Of a stretch of 64,000 bases of DNA, positions 38,105 to 50,689 are shown piece by piece. Source of the stretch: Phoebastria nigripes (Eukaryota; Chordata; Aves; Procellariiformes; Diomedeidae); NCBI GenBank assembly GCA_035582835.1, contig JAYKAV010003126.1, positions 315,706 through 379,705 of the forward strand. The letters are read 5' to 3'. Below the pieces are notes generated by a model. That model was not told the origin of the DNA, did no database searches, and saw only the letters and a program-made list of their open reading frames with translations. Numbering within the stretch: the stretch's first letter is position 1; every line of letters starts with the position of its first letter. The translations under genes and the position numbers were made by a program.

Positions 38105-39739
38105 AGCAGAAGTCTTCCCAAGCCATGCCGTCCAAGTCGCAGAAGGCAAAGGCAGAGACTGGGAGAATGAAGAGCTGCCCACTGTAGCAGAAGATCAGGT
38201 TCGAGACCATCTAAGGAACCTGAAGGTGCACAAGTCCATGGGACCTGATGAGATGCATCCGAGGGTCCTGAGGGAACTGGCAGATGAAGTTGCTAAGCCA
38301 CTATCCATTGTATTTGAGAAGTCGTGGCAGTCCAGTGAAGTTCCCACTGACTGGAAAAGGGGAAACATAACCCCCATTTTAAAAAGGAAAAAAAGGAAGA
38401 CCCAGGGAACTACAGGCCAGTCAGCCTCACCTCTGTGCCTGGGAAGATCATGGAGCAGATCCTCCTGGAAGCTATGCTAAGGCACATGGAAAATAAGGAG
38501 GCAATTGGTAACAGCCAACATGGCTTCACTAAGGGCAAATCGTGCCCGACAAATCTGGTGGCCTTCTACGATGGGGTTACAGTGTTGGTGGATAAGGGAA
38601 GAGCAACTGACGTCATCTACCTGGACTTGTGCAAAGCATTTGACACTGTCCCACATGACATCCTTGTCTCTAAATTGGAGAGACATGGGTTTGACGGATG
38701 GGCCACTTGGTGGATAAGGAATTGGCTGGATGGTCGCACTCAAAGAGTTGCGGTCAACGGCTCGATGTCCAAGCGGAGACCAGTGATGAGTGGCGTTCCT
38801 CAGGGGTCGGTATTGGGACTGGCGCTGTTTAACATCTTTGTCGGCGACATGGACAGTGGGATCGAGTGCACCCTCAGCAAGTTTGCCGACGACACCAAGC
38901 CGTGTGGTGCTGTCGACATGCTGGAGGGATGGGATGCCATCCAGAGGGACCTTGACAGGCTGGAGAGGTGGGCCTGTGTGAACCTCATGAAATTCAACAA
39001 GGCCAAGTGCAAGGTCCTGCACATGGGTCAGGGCAATCCCAAGCACAAATACAGGCTGGGCAGAGAATGGATTGAGAGTAGCCCTGAGGAGGACTTGGGG
39101 GTGTTGGTTGATGAGAAGCTCAACATGACCTGGCAATGTGTACCTGCAGCCCAGAAATCCAACCGTCTCCTGGGCTGCATCAAAGGAAGCGTGACCAGCA
39201 GGTCGAGAGGCGATTCTGCCCCTCTACTCCACTCTCATAAGACCCCACCTGGAGTACTGCGTCTAGCTCTGGGACCCCTCTGGGACCTGTTGGAGCGAGT
39301 CCAGATGAGAGGGCTGTAGCACCTCTCCTATGAAGAAAGGCTGACAGACTTGGGGTTGTTCAGCCTGGAGAAGAGAAGGCTCCGGGGAGATCTTATAGCA
39401 GCCTTGCAGTACCTGAAGGGGGCCTACAAGAAAGCTGGAGAGGGACTTTTTACAAGGGCANNTANTGATAGGACAAGGNGTAATGGCTTTAAACTGAAAG
39501 AGGGTAGATTTAGATTAGATAGAAGGAAGAAATTCTTCACTCTGAGGGTGGTGAGGCACTGGACCAGGTTGCCCAGAGAAGTTGTGGATGCCCCATCCCT
39601 GCAAGTGTTCAAGGCCAGGTTGGATGGGGCTTTGAGCAACCTCGTCTAGTGGAAGGTGTGCCTGCCCATGGCAGGGGGGTTGGAACTAGATGGTCTTTAA
39701 GGTCCCTTCCAACCCAAACCATTCTATGATTCTATGATT
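38105..39739 (+). mobile_element. CR1 LINE, 5'-truncated, sense
   Basis: A non-LTR retrotransposon copy of about 1.63 kb. It carries most of the reverse transcriptase part of ORF2, a short 3' untranslated region (about 39,650-39,720) and the terminal repeat ATTCTATGATTCTATGATTC. CR1 elements replicate by target-primed reverse transcription, and 5' truncation as seen here is usual. The left edge is approximate, set where the ORF2-like reading begins. Its coding portion is still readable over most of its length, so it is far younger than the CR1 fragments at 26.8 and 52.9 kb. No target-site duplication is evident, which is normal for CR1. Confidence 0.95.
38106..39649 (+). pseudogene. CR1 ORF2 reverse transcriptase remnant
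   Basis: Encodes the CR1 reverse transcriptase, which would copy the element's RNA at a nicked target. Visible landmarks are the MGPDEMHP block (about 38,240-38,263), NYRPVSL (about 38,409-38,429), motif [16 protein letters not shown] (about 38,621-38,665), motif [11 protein letters not shown] (about 38,790-38,819) and the catalytic FADD (38,882-38,893), the CR1 form of the YxDD box. The endonuclease domain is absent through 5' truncation. Lesions: a frameshift in an A-rich run at about 38,381-38,396; compensating shifts between about 39,210 and 39,275, where the normal '[13 protein letters not shown]' reading lies in another frame; loss of a few codons; and a TAG at 39,317-39,319. The frame then resumes (HLSYEERL...[10 protein letters not shown]) to a stop at 39,647-39,649. 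Four Ns lie at 39,462-39,479. It cannot make a working enzyme. Confidence 0.95.
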
Positions 39740-39740
39740 C
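39721..39740 (+). repeat. CR1 3' terminal octamer repeat
   Basis: ATTCTATG repeated about two and a half times, the characteristic 3' end of CR1 elements in place of a poly-A tail. It fixes the element's orientation and its right boundary, after which unrelated flanking sequence begins. Confidence 0.95.
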
Positions 39741-39744
39741 GGAC

Positions 39745-42700
39745 ATACACATTCACAGAATCAATTTGTCTGTATCTTCCCAATACATGCTGACATCTAT
39801 AGCAAAGATAGATAATAAAAAGCATCTGATACACGCTGTTTTTCTGTGCACAGTACAAAGTAGTGTAATAACAGACATACCTAAATGTGTGTGCCAACAA
39901 GTATGCTGTCCTCGAGCCAAATGTCCTTTAACAGAGTCAGAGCCCTCACATAAAGCACTTGTTTTCTCGTCAGCTTTATACAAATAACCAATTTCCCAGG
40001 AGCACTTTCCATTTTACTCCCTATTACTCCAAGCTCTCCCAAACCATATGCATTTATAACCTGCTAACAGGACAAAACCACTGAAACATTAAAATAAAAG
40101 CATAAAATAAATGTATCTTGCTCCTTGCAAGTCAACTGCAAAAGTCCTATTAATGTCAGCAGGGGCGGGGGGGAAGGAAAGTGTGAAGTTACCTAGAGTT
40201 TGAGTAAAAAAAAAAAAATCAGGAGCTTCTCTAACATTTTGTGATAAGAATCATTTTTCATAGGACTACATATCATATCATATACAGTCATATGGACTAT
40301 CTTTCTCTTCCATTCCCAACCGCTTAATATCTCTGAGACAACTCCACAGTTTGGGGGAGAAAAGAACAAGAGAAAAGTCTGTGTTCTATCCCTTCAAGCA
40401 CAATGCCTTTCAACATGTGCTGAAAAAATGCAGGTAACACTGGCTCCTGCAGTTCCTCAGCTCATCGATCTTAAATCAGCTCTTTTCTACCTGTTTTTTC
40501 AGAATATTACACCCTCTGCCTGTCTCCCCCTTCTTTTTCAATATGCTCTCTGGTTATCTTGTTCCTTGCTTTGGGACATTCCCTTTTCCTTCTTTCTTAG
40601 CAACTTCAGAGCACCAGAAATAAGCTGCCACTAATCAAATGATTTTTAATTTCTTGACAGAACTCAAACATATATTGCTGCCGTGTTTTAGTTCTTGGAT
40701 CACATTTTGAGAGACTGTGGCATAAACCAACATAGAAGTCAGCCAGTCTTAGGAGATACAATCAATCGATAATCCAAAAAAACCCTTTGCATTAAAACCC
40801 ATGATCAACCCACGTGTATAGGACACATCTGGGTTAATTTCAGGGAGGCATATCTATGAATTTTAATTAAAGAAATATCTTTAACTGTAATTTATCAACT
40901 TTATTGCCCCACACAAGTGAACTCCATCTTTGGCAACTCCTTCTCCAACCTATAGTTCTTATGTTCTGATGTCAAAAAAATCTAAAACCTGAAAATACCC
41001 AGTCCTTTCTATACCTCTGAACACAAAGACTCAACTACCAATTTGGTAAATAATATCCCCCATAAAAACTTTGAGTCAACTTTATCCTGTTGTAAATGCA
41101 CTGACACAGAAAGATGCCTTTTTTTTTTTTTTATTTGCACCATTTCCTAACACTTACAGTGGTCCACCAGCACCAATATTAAATGAGTTCCTTATGTAAG
41201 ATTTCATCAATGAAGTCTGTATGATAAATCTGTGCTATTTTTATGTCTGTACCTTTGAGAGTCCACCTGTTTCTTATTTACAAAGGACTAGATGCAATTC
41301 CCTGTATCCGCTTAGATTTCACTTGGCATTGTGCTACTGAAACAAAAACCAGAACTGTTAACGTTTTCTAGCAATGGCTCCTATGTATACCATTGACTTC
41401 CATTTCAGAAACCACTAGAAACGGTTTAGGCAATGTTAAGTGTCATTTATTTTTCAGTCACTTGTTATACAGAGCAGTAAACAAAGTCAATTAAACTAAC
41501 AATACTGTATCTAATGACATTACTCATTTATAAGACTAAAGCTATGTTCTTGTGGGTTTACGATTATGCAGATGTAAGTTAGAGCATTTGAAATTAGCCT
41601 TCATGTTGACTTTGACGAATACTGAAAATTAGGGCATTGAAAAAATGCCTGGAAAATTTTCCCAAGAGGAAAAATTTCTGTTTTGACAGAAATGGCTTCA
41701 TCTTGACATATTTATAATACAAAACAAAGCTAAAATAGAAATATTTGTAGGAACTGTCATAGCAACCTGTTTTGATTTAATTTGCCAAAATTATGTTATG
41801 GAAATTACTCAGTTTTTACGAAGTATTTTATGTAGTTTGCATGAAGAAATCATGAAATGGAATGGATCCTAGCACGCTGTCAGAGAAATTTCCGAAACAG
41901 GATAGTGGTAGGTTTTCTCCCCCCACAACCTATTATTGCAAGTCCTATGATCACTATAGTTTGCTAGACGTTCCTTCAATATTTCTGAGCAGGTTCATTA
42001 ATTTAATGAAAAAGAAAGAAAGAAAACAAAGAATGCTTTTTTTAATGGATGGTTCATTCAGCTGTCATTCAACTATGAAGAATGCTTTGAAAATGTAAAT
42101 ATTCCTGTATTGTCATTCCCATTTGAGGTGTGCTTTATGTAAGGCATGTAAGGCCTTATGTAACTCTTGACCTGATCGATCAAGAGGTGCAACCATTTTC
42201 AGAAGTAATAAGCTGCATAATTCAATTTGAATGTGCATAGCATTTTTGATACTGAAATCAAGATTTTTATCTAAATGTGGCATGCTCATTTCACATGGAG
42301 CATTCTTCTCACACTTCTCATACTTCTCTCACAATTAACAGGTCCTTGTGGATTTTCAGAATGTCATTTTCTTTCTGTTTGAAACTACATCCATCTCCAA
42401 ACTGGAAGTGGATGAGCCTGCTGCTAGCTAACTGTTTGCCTTCATAAGCCTATGTGATTATTCGCACTGGTCATGACAAACAGACAAACACAAAAAGGAA
42501 TTCTTCATACCATTCTTTAACTGTCAATGAAAAGTGAGGACAGGACAAACGGGTGTGAAATACTCCAGGCTTACTGCTCATGATTTATTAATTTGTTCAT
42601 AATCAAAAAACCTGAATTTTATGTTGCTATATTGCTACTGTAGATGATAAAAGATTTCTTAGTTGAAGTACATGATCTTTAGCAGAAAAAAAGTTTGACC

Positions 42701-44261
42701 TTTCTAAAAAAGTTAATTAACGAGAAAGACTCTGTAAATTAGGTCAAAAGGTCCATTAAGATGCAAGAAAATTTCAGCTTACAACAGATTGGTCACCACC
42801 AGTACTAGCTCTTGTCATCAGCTTTCCGTTATTTAATTTTGTTCTTGATTTTTCTCCTCTCTTTTACTTACAGCTGCTGCTCCTTTAGAAAAATCAACTT
42901 TCTGTCATTTTCATGATTCATCAAGGCCTGAAGGAAAAGACCAGAATCATCCATAGTCTTTTCATTTGTGATGCAGACTACTAACAACTTCATTAAGTTT
43001 CTTCAGGCCATGTTTTAGTTAAAAGTCTTTTGTGCATTTTTACAGATGTTAATGGAAAGACGCATCGTCTTGGGCTTCTGTCAATAAAAAAAAAAAGAAA
43101 TTAGAAATTTCACATACTTCAAGATGTGGGAGATAATTTCTGTAAACATTATTGTGTCTAAACCAAATCTTGATTCTATGTCACCACTGCTTTGTGCCCA
43201 CAAGATAGAAAATATATTTAAGTGATTGCATTTCTTCTGATAAAAAATGTTTAGCAAGTAATATATCACAAGTATCTGTTTTACCCCTTAATTAAGCACA
43301 GAGAATCTTTAATGTAGTGCAAACCAGAAATTATAAATGAAAAGAAAGGTTAATAAAAAGAAAAACAAGTTTCTTTTTCTTGTAGACCAAAAGTTCTACA
43401 GCTAGTTACCTCTAGATTACCAAGGTGCAATGTCAGATATGGATATTCCCTGTCATGTTTTGTCTACTGAAAGTCTCATAAAGACAACAGGAGTTTGTAT
43501 AATAAGGCCTGAGAAAGGATCAAAATTTAGCCCAGTACTCGTAAATGACATTGCAGGAAAGTACTATGATTCAGTGGAGGAATCCAGCAATTTTCACATG
43601 GACGAGCAAGTACCAGACAGCTTTCCATCCCACCTCATATGTATAGAAAGCACAACAGGACGTAATAATCGAAAAAGCAGAAGGTTGAAGACAGTAATTT
43701 CCCTGAAGTGAAGAAATCCATTGGCTGTTTTCTTCAACAGAGGAATACTTAATGAACTGCATTTGGAGCCATGGCAGCACAGAAAACCCTTCTGTTCCTC
43801 AGACTGAAAATTTTGAAGACAGTCATTCTTACTCTGTGACAGTTATTAGGATCCAGATACTAATCCTTCTCCCTGAGCCCTTCTTTGGTTAGGAAAAGAA
43901 AGGAAGTCTAGGGACAGAGCAGTTCCAGAAGACAACTTCAACTAGTTCTGCAAAGGCATAAGCCAAAAATACATACTGCAGTTTTTAATCTGTGCACCTT
44001 CTGCCTAGTTCCTCTACCGCCTCCCGTCCCCTCTCTCACACACTCAGCCCAGCTCCCTCCTTTGGTCCCTCTCTCACTTGTCTTGTTCTCCCCGGTAGAC
44101 AAGACTACCTGAACGTACACTCTGTGTACATATGAACTACATTGTCTTACAGTTTGCAACATAATTGTTTACCTCTGATTAGTTTCACTAATTGAGATCC
44201 CTAGCAAGAAAAAAAAACTATATTCTGGCATTGCGTAGGATTCACAGTCATGGACAGATTC
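39745..44261. other. Non-coding AT-rich stretch
   Basis: No gene is recognised. An imperfect hairpin (CTCTTGA at 42,164-42,170 and TCAAGAG at 42,180-42,186) flanks a GATCGATC core, and TAAGGCCTTA (42,149-42,158) is a 10-bp palindrome next to it. The 93-codon frame at 43,430-43,711 has no recognisable domain. Short A and T runs occur at about 40,206-40,218, 41,119-41,132 and 43,086-43,096. Confidence 0.5.
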
Positions 44262-44640
44262 CCTGTTGTTTTGATGCAGTGTGCAAACATAAGAAAATAG
44301 AGCTTGTTTTCCAAGGAGCTAACAACATCAGCAGCACAAGACATGAAGTGTTTACAAACAACAGATGGGAAACAGCTAGAAGGTGGTGGTCAACATGAAA
44401 AGCAGAGCGCTCTGCTTAAGAGCTGCTTATCTGATCAAGGTTTTTGTAGAAGAGAAGAGCTTTAAGGAAAGATATAAAAAAAAAAAAAATTCTGATATAT
44501 GTATAATTAAGACAACTTAGACGTAGAGAAACTGAAGCAGCTTTAAAGAAGTCAAGTCAATTATTGAAGGAGGCTTGAGGAAGAGCTGAGAAGTTACATT
44601 TTCCTGAGTCTCAATCTTTTCCCTAGCTGCTACCCCTGTC
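44262..44640 (-). repeat. Old amniote SINE (MIR/CORE-SINE-like), antisense
   Basis: Two blocks in the expected order suggest one long copy of about 380 bp. The left part reads 'agagcttgttttccaaggagctaacaac...acaaac...gatgggaaacag', matching the old element's 'gccctgccccaaagagcttacaatctaa...gacagac...gaaac' region. The right part reads 'gagaaactgaagcagctttaaagaagtcaagtca...gaagagctgagaa...tttcctgagtctcaatcttt', matching the antisense core 'ggggaaactgaggcacagagaggttaagtgacttgccc...agagctgggaa...ctcctgagtcccaatc'. It is strongly diverged and inferred from memory of the consensus. Confidence 0.55.
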
Positions 44641-47600
44641 CAGACAGAACATGATTCATTTTATAAATGTGAGAGAGATACTTTATGGCATTTGAATTGA
44701 ATATTCCAAACTTTATAGCACATTCTCTGAATACATGCAAGATTTCTAAACCCTTCTTTCTCCACCCCCCGCTTCAAAATACGGAGGTGCAATAAATCCA
44801 CCGCACATCGCCCTTCTTGCAATTAAAGGATGAGATGACCTCCACAAACACACACCCCTGCCCTGCTAACAGGTGGCATCAACTGAAGTTCAAAATAAAA
44901 TTTTAACAAAATTTAAAATCTCTTCCTGTGGTTTTGAGAGGTAACCATTTAAGGAAAAGGCCTTATAATAGTCTGCTATGGCGGTCATTAATCTAGTCAA
45001 CATTAGTCCGACAACAGCAAAGAGCAGGTGTCTTTTTTGCGTTTCTTTTGAATTTTTGAAGTCAGCTTTCTGAAAGAAGTGAAGGTAGTTGCCCCATCCT
45101 CTCCAGCATAAAAAAGTGGATAGACATACTCCCTGCGTTTTTTTCAAAACAAACTGCATCTGCTACTTGCCTTCTAGTTACCTCAGAGGTACAAGTCAGG
45201 GTAAGTCCCTGGATGGTCTGACTGGCAGATTCTTTTGAGCCAGTGAAAACAGTCAAAAGAGGTGGCGGAGGGCATGGCAGGCAGGAGACTGTTAGTGTCA
45301 GAACCCACCTGGCATATGACTCTTTATACAATATCCAATTTAAATGACCTGCAGGGTGTGAAGGCTTTACTGTTGCTTTACAGCGCTGCTCATGCTAATA
45401 TCTAGCACAGAAGTGTCTCACTGCAGAGCAGAAGCAAGAAATATTTGCAACCCAGTGCTCAAGCAAATGTGCCAAAAATGACATACCTAAACCAAAATAT
45501 AGGTCTCTAAAATACCTACCCAAAAGGCACCCACATGTGCTCAGGGACGGTGAATGATTTTAGTCGATCCCTGTATATTTATGTGCACTCAGACAATCAA
45601 GTCCAAAAGGTAATGTCTTATTAATACAAGGCACTGAAATATCTTTCAGAGCTGCTGACAGTCTCCCTGCAGTATAGGCAGGCAACAATCTACTTTAAAG
45701 AAACAACCTCTTATCGGTTTGTCTTTAAAGGTAACTGAGCCTAAAACAAGGTTAAAGCATTCTAAGTTCCACCCGCAGTTTTCAAAGTCTGCTTGAGTTG
45801 CCTAAGAGATACAGATCCTCCTCAATTTCTCTTAGATATTAGTTAACTGATTCTTTCCATTAAAAACCCTACTAGTTTTCACTTTCCTGTTCTCAGAAAT
45901 TCTCTTTTTCAGTAAAATACAAATGTTGTCCAAATAGGAAAAGGGGTTCAGGATTAGGTGGTGAAAGAAACGAAGTCCATCTAGACACAAAGAGGTACTG
46001 AGATCATAACAGAGGAAATAAGAACTCAAAAAAGTTCATGTTCTTGAAGCAAACAATCGAGACCGTTTTTAGCAATAATCTCTCTTCATGTAGAAGAATG
46101 TTCTACAAGAGAAAAGATGAGCAAAAGATGTGGAGGGGTTTTTTGTATATGCAGACACAATGCTGAGATTTTATGCTGGGGTAAGGGGGATAATTCCTGC
46201 TGTAGTATTTTCATGAGAGCTAGCTGTAAAGATAAAAACATACTTTGTAATATTTCAAGAAGTGGACTAACCTATTTTAAGACTGAAAACATGTCAAATA
46301 TTAGGTCTTACTGAAGAAGTTGATCTTGTACAGTATTTGGATGCTAGGAAAATAAGATAAATTGATTGCTATGTTAAAAAAAAGTAAAAAAAAAAAAGAA
46401 AAAATCTGGAATGAGCATTAAGGTGTAAGATTGGGATTATATTTATAAATATGCTCAGATTAATTTTAGATCTACCCTCAGTGTAAATTCTTTTTGTGTG
46501 CTGGAGAACATTATCCCCACTATCCATAAATAACTTGTTACTCCATGTAACATGTAATTTTATGGAGGAAGCCTGTATTTGCTGGATATCATGTCACAGC
46601 TATTGTAATAACAGGTAACAGATTATGGCTTGATTGCTACAGGTTTAAATGGTACGCAGGAGAAAATGACTTCCAGTAAATTACATCATGTCAAGGTACC
46701 TGCTATCTAATGTTGTCATAAAAAAAAAAAAAAAAAAAAGATAGAAAAATATTCAATAGATGATTTAGAAAGTCAAGTTCAGATCTGCCCAGGCATCAGT
46801 AAACTATAGGTCAGTATTTGAAAACCTGGACTGCTATGTGCTGAAATTTGCTACGCGATACCTTTGGAACCAACAATCTGCCTATATAACCACAAATGTC
46901 AATGTATAGTTCCTTAAGCAGAGAAACTTAAAACCCCCTTGATTTCCTTCACTTTTTATCCCAGGGATCACGCAGCTTTGAGCTCTTCAAAAGCAGCAAA
47001 GAGCACTGCACTTACAGAATCTAAATGCTCTTTCTGCCATGCAGTCTCCACAACGTAAATACTGCAAATTTTCTACAGAGCTCATAAGAAACCATGGCTT
47101 CTCCTGTACATCTACCTTCTGGTTGATCACACCACCATTATAGATCTAGGTTCTGCATTAATGTCTTTCAACAATGATCCCACTCATTTCCTGCTGGCCT
47201 TTTATATAGATAAGGACTACTGCACCTGCGTGAGGTGACTGGGCACAATCAGAGGGTTCATATGGCACACGGTGGGCTGAGGCTGTGGGATGCTGCTTCA
47301 AGAACCCCAACTCTCCCAGGACCTTTTGCCCAGGCATATTTATGTGTCTCCGAGTGTGTGTTCTCCCCCAAATTCTGCACATCTCCTTTCTACTTCCATC
47401 AGCTGCTGCCAGTAAAAGCTACAATGAATGCAACTTGTACCTGACTAGTTACTCCTTTGAGTAACTATGTATTGCAGAACTCAACATGAAAATCTTAAGT
47501 AAAGGAAAGGTAAAGATTAAATGGCCAACAGGGACCAGGCTCACTGACAAATGTGAAACATTCCCTGTTTGTATTTTTCTGTAGTTCTTATTGCAATCAT

Positions 47601-49850
47601 TCTTATTTTCCATGTATATGCTTAATATTTGGGTCCTATATTGTAACAGACAGTTCCGCAGTTGGCACAGAACTAAAAAAACAACAACATGTATTTACAA
47701 AAAGCATCCATGCATGTTTCACTTAAGCAGAATAGTCTTTTCGTCTGTCTTGCTAATCAAAGTGCCCAGTATTTCTGATGCTTTGGTGATGTCTCTTTTC
47801 TATACGTAGCTGAAAGTTGGCAGTGGGAGATCCCACGGCAGTTGCGTTTGTTAGGAGCTGTCAGTTGGCCTCCCTTGGCTGGTAAGAGCTACATTCATTT
47901 ACAGAGCAGCTTAGCAGCTTATCTCACTTTTTAGTAAACAATGGTAACAAATTCAGTTTTCTTCCTTTTCTCCGAGACAGTTAACAGTGATAAAAAATAA
48001 GGGTAATTTCAAAAATATGTTAATAACCTAAAGGAAAGAAAGAAATGTCTAAACAGTGGACAGAGCCCTCTTTCAGGACCATGAGAAGAATAAGTTCATA
48101 CAGCTCTTCCAGATTTTCAGATTTCTTTATTGCATTCTGGCAGACTTCTTAACAACAGTCCAGCAATCCATGTCTTCTGTCTTAGATAAAAGTAAACTGG
48201 ACTAGGTAAGTAATCTGATTTGTTTCTTAAATTGACACACTTTAAACAGAAACATGCACAGATAGTTGAATGAGTCCTTTGGTTCAAATTTACAAGAGAT
48301 GTATTTGCAGCTTAGTTACTGGTGAAGGGAAGATGTTACATCATTTTTCATAATCATGCTTATTTACTATTTGTGGTTCTTATATGTACACTATAGCTCA
48401 TACTCATTTTAGTCAAATGCCTGGAGAAACATTTAGCTGACATTCAATTAGTGATGTAATGCATTGTGATAAAGGAGTAGGTAATTTACTATGTTCTGTT
48501 TGGGAACCTTGCTTGTTTCCGTTAATATTCACAACGGACTAGCCAGTTTCAACAAAGTAAGGTACTGCCCCTACCTAGAAGAACTAGCAATCCAAAAGAT
48601 ATGGAGTACAGAAATGAAGGCAAGAAACAGAAGGTCTGTAGGTAAAGGTTTCCTAACATCACACGGCTCCATTCAATAGGATAGGAAATACAATACCAGT
48701 ACCTAGAAAAGCAATTTGATGCAACCCGAAAGCCTATTAAAGACACAAACTAAATGCCTAGTTTGCCTCACAGCAATAATTTGGACATCATCATAAAGGG
48801 CAGGCCAGCCTAGCATGATCCCTGTTTACACATGCAGAATAGGTCATGTTTCAGTCCTAAATGATACTGTGAGGTTGAAATAATTCAAAGTATTTCTGTA
48901 TACTACTGACTGTGACTACTTACACCTGTTATATGGCTGTACCTAGTATGTGCCATGATGAATCTGATCACATTTAAATTCATATTTAAATGAGTTCTTG
49001 CCTAAGAAATTGTTCTCCCTGCTTCAAACTCTCCCCTGGACTCTGTTGTTGTGCCTTGATAAAGGGAATTAAGGTTCCAATTCAGCTCCCTTCCCTATTT
49101 ATTCATTGTAAAAATAAACGTAGATCCTGACAATGTTTTTCTCAGGCTGTGGAAGAAAGAAGAAAAAGACTGGCAACTACTGCCTCTACTTGAGGCCTGC
49201 TAGATACCTGTACTACTAACGTCATTCCGTTACAGCCTGAGGCAAGGAAATTGTTTTGGCAAGTCCCCTCCAAGCCTAAAACAGGCAAGAAAAGGTAAAA
49301 GCGTGGAAGGACTCATCCCCCTCCCCTCCTTGTTGCCTGTGAGTTTACGTAGAAACTGGCGAAGCAGATGGATGCCACAAGAAGTGCAAAGGATGCGTGG
49401 AACAACAGCAGGTCAGTGGGATTCACACTGCCTCAAAACGGCAAAGTCCCTTCAACGACACCTACTCCACAGGGATCCTCTGCCACTGGGGCTTACGGGA
49501 TTCAGGCTCAGCGATTTTGGAGCAGGATGGTGGCAGCATGTTCCATCCAAAAGAAACAGCAGAAGAAGGTGCTGCAGCATAGTGCAAAAAACTTAAGCGT
49601 GGTAAGATTGGCAATACAAGTGAAGGAACAGAAAAAAGAAAAGTGCAAGGCTTTGCAGTGAGGGACAAAACCTGACATTTGGAGCAGAGAATGTAGGGCT
49701 GTACAACACCCAAGTAACAAGAAAGCCATAAGCAAAGTTTTTGTAGTTTAAGAGAACAGGAGAACCGAAGTTCTTGCAATTGGTCCTGATGGTACACTCA
49801 TAAAGCAATTATCCTCCCCCTGCGTAGTATCTGAAGCAGCACAAGGGACC
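44641..49850. other. Non-coding stretch upstream of the CpG island
   Basis: No gene is supported. Poly-A tracts lie at 46,390-46,400 and 46,720-46,739. The region 49,303-49,661 is open in more than one plus-strand frame and partly on the minus strand, which reflects locally raised GC and few stops. It has no recognisable domain, though it could belong to a promoter-upstream transcript. Confidence 0.5.
48555..48640 (-). repeat. Possible fragment of old amniote SINE
   Basis: The reading 'ggtactgcccctacctagaagaactagcaatccaaaag' resembles the 'gccctgccccaaagagcttacaatctaa' block seen in the element at 44.3 kb, and a degraded 'gaaatgaaggcaagaaacag' follows. The match is short and decayed. Confidence 0.3.
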
Positions 49851-50411
49851 ATTACGCGAATAAATCCACACAAACTCCCTCCCAGCTCTTTGTTCGCCGG
49901 CCCCTCCTGTCACAGCTTCCAGCGCTGTCCCTCGGCGACCGGGCTGCGCTTGCGAAGCCCCCGCTGCCAGGCACGGCCTTTCTGCAGCTGCCCCTCGGCC
50001 TCCTCTGCGTTACCACCCGCACAAGATGGACACGCCGCCGCCGCTGAACCGCACCTCGCCCCGCCGCGGTGCCGGGACGCGGAATCCCCTCCCGGCGCCA
50101 CTTTCCAGGCCGCCGGGCTGCGGCCAGCGCAGCCCGGTTTCCTCCGCGTCGCCGCCGGGCCTCGCAGCGCCCGTCCAGCCGGGGAGCCCTCACCTCAGCT
50201 CCCCACCTGCTGCGGCTGCCCCCCGCCACCCTGGGCCTCCCTCCGAGCCCTCTCCCGGCCCGCGCAGCAGCCGCCGCCCTCTCCCTCCCGGCCTCCTGGG
50301 CGCCTCCCGCAAGCCCCGCTCCCCTCCCCTCACACCCCCAGCCCCGAGCCTCCTCCGGCGCGCCGCCCCCTCCCTCCCCCGGCCGCTTGGTAACGCCGTT
50401 TCCATACTCAC

Positions 50412-50600
50412 AGCAACTGCGCACTGAGGCGGCCCGCAGCCGGCCTGGGGACCCGCTCAGCCGGGACCGGCAGCGGCGGCAAGGCCTCCCCCCGCCCCGT
50501 CACCCCCTCGGCGGGCAGCTCCCCGCGCCCGGCGGCGGCGGCGCAGGCGCGCTGCCTCCTCCCCTAGTGGCTGCCGCGGGGAGGCTGGCGGCCGCGGCGG
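50412..50600 (-). other. Possible divergent first exon (minus strand)
   Basis: On the minus strand GCAGTTGCT is followed by GTGAGTATGG, a good splice donor with the exon ending at 50,412. If transcription starts inside the island it would give a leftward exon, perhaps of a promoter-divergent non-coding RNA or a head-to-head gene. The start is a guess, and no acceptor or coding exon to the left is identified. Confidence 0.25.
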
Positions 50601-50689
50601 CAGCTCCCGGGTCCCCTCAGAGCCGAGCGAGCGCGGCTCGGGCCGGCAGCGGGAGGCGGGCGGCGAGGGCGGGAGGCGGGGGCCGGGGC

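Noticed and set aside
38477..39136. 219-codon minus-strand frame inside the CR1 element
   Set aside because: It is the antisense shadow of the CR1 reverse transcriptase frame.
43430..43711. 93-codon frame starting MSDMDIPCHV
   Set aside because: No recognisable domain, no splice context, and an overlapping minus-strand frame of similar length.
45480..45545. Words like 'aggtctctaaaatacctaccc' resembling another old amniote repeat
   Set aside because: The similarity is too short and decayed to assign to any family. A similar trace near 21,740-21,765 is no better.
49852..50424. 190-codon minus-strand open frame in the CpG island
   Set aside because: Low-complexity Gly/Arg/Ala composition overlapping equally long frames on the other strand. 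This is a compositional artefact.
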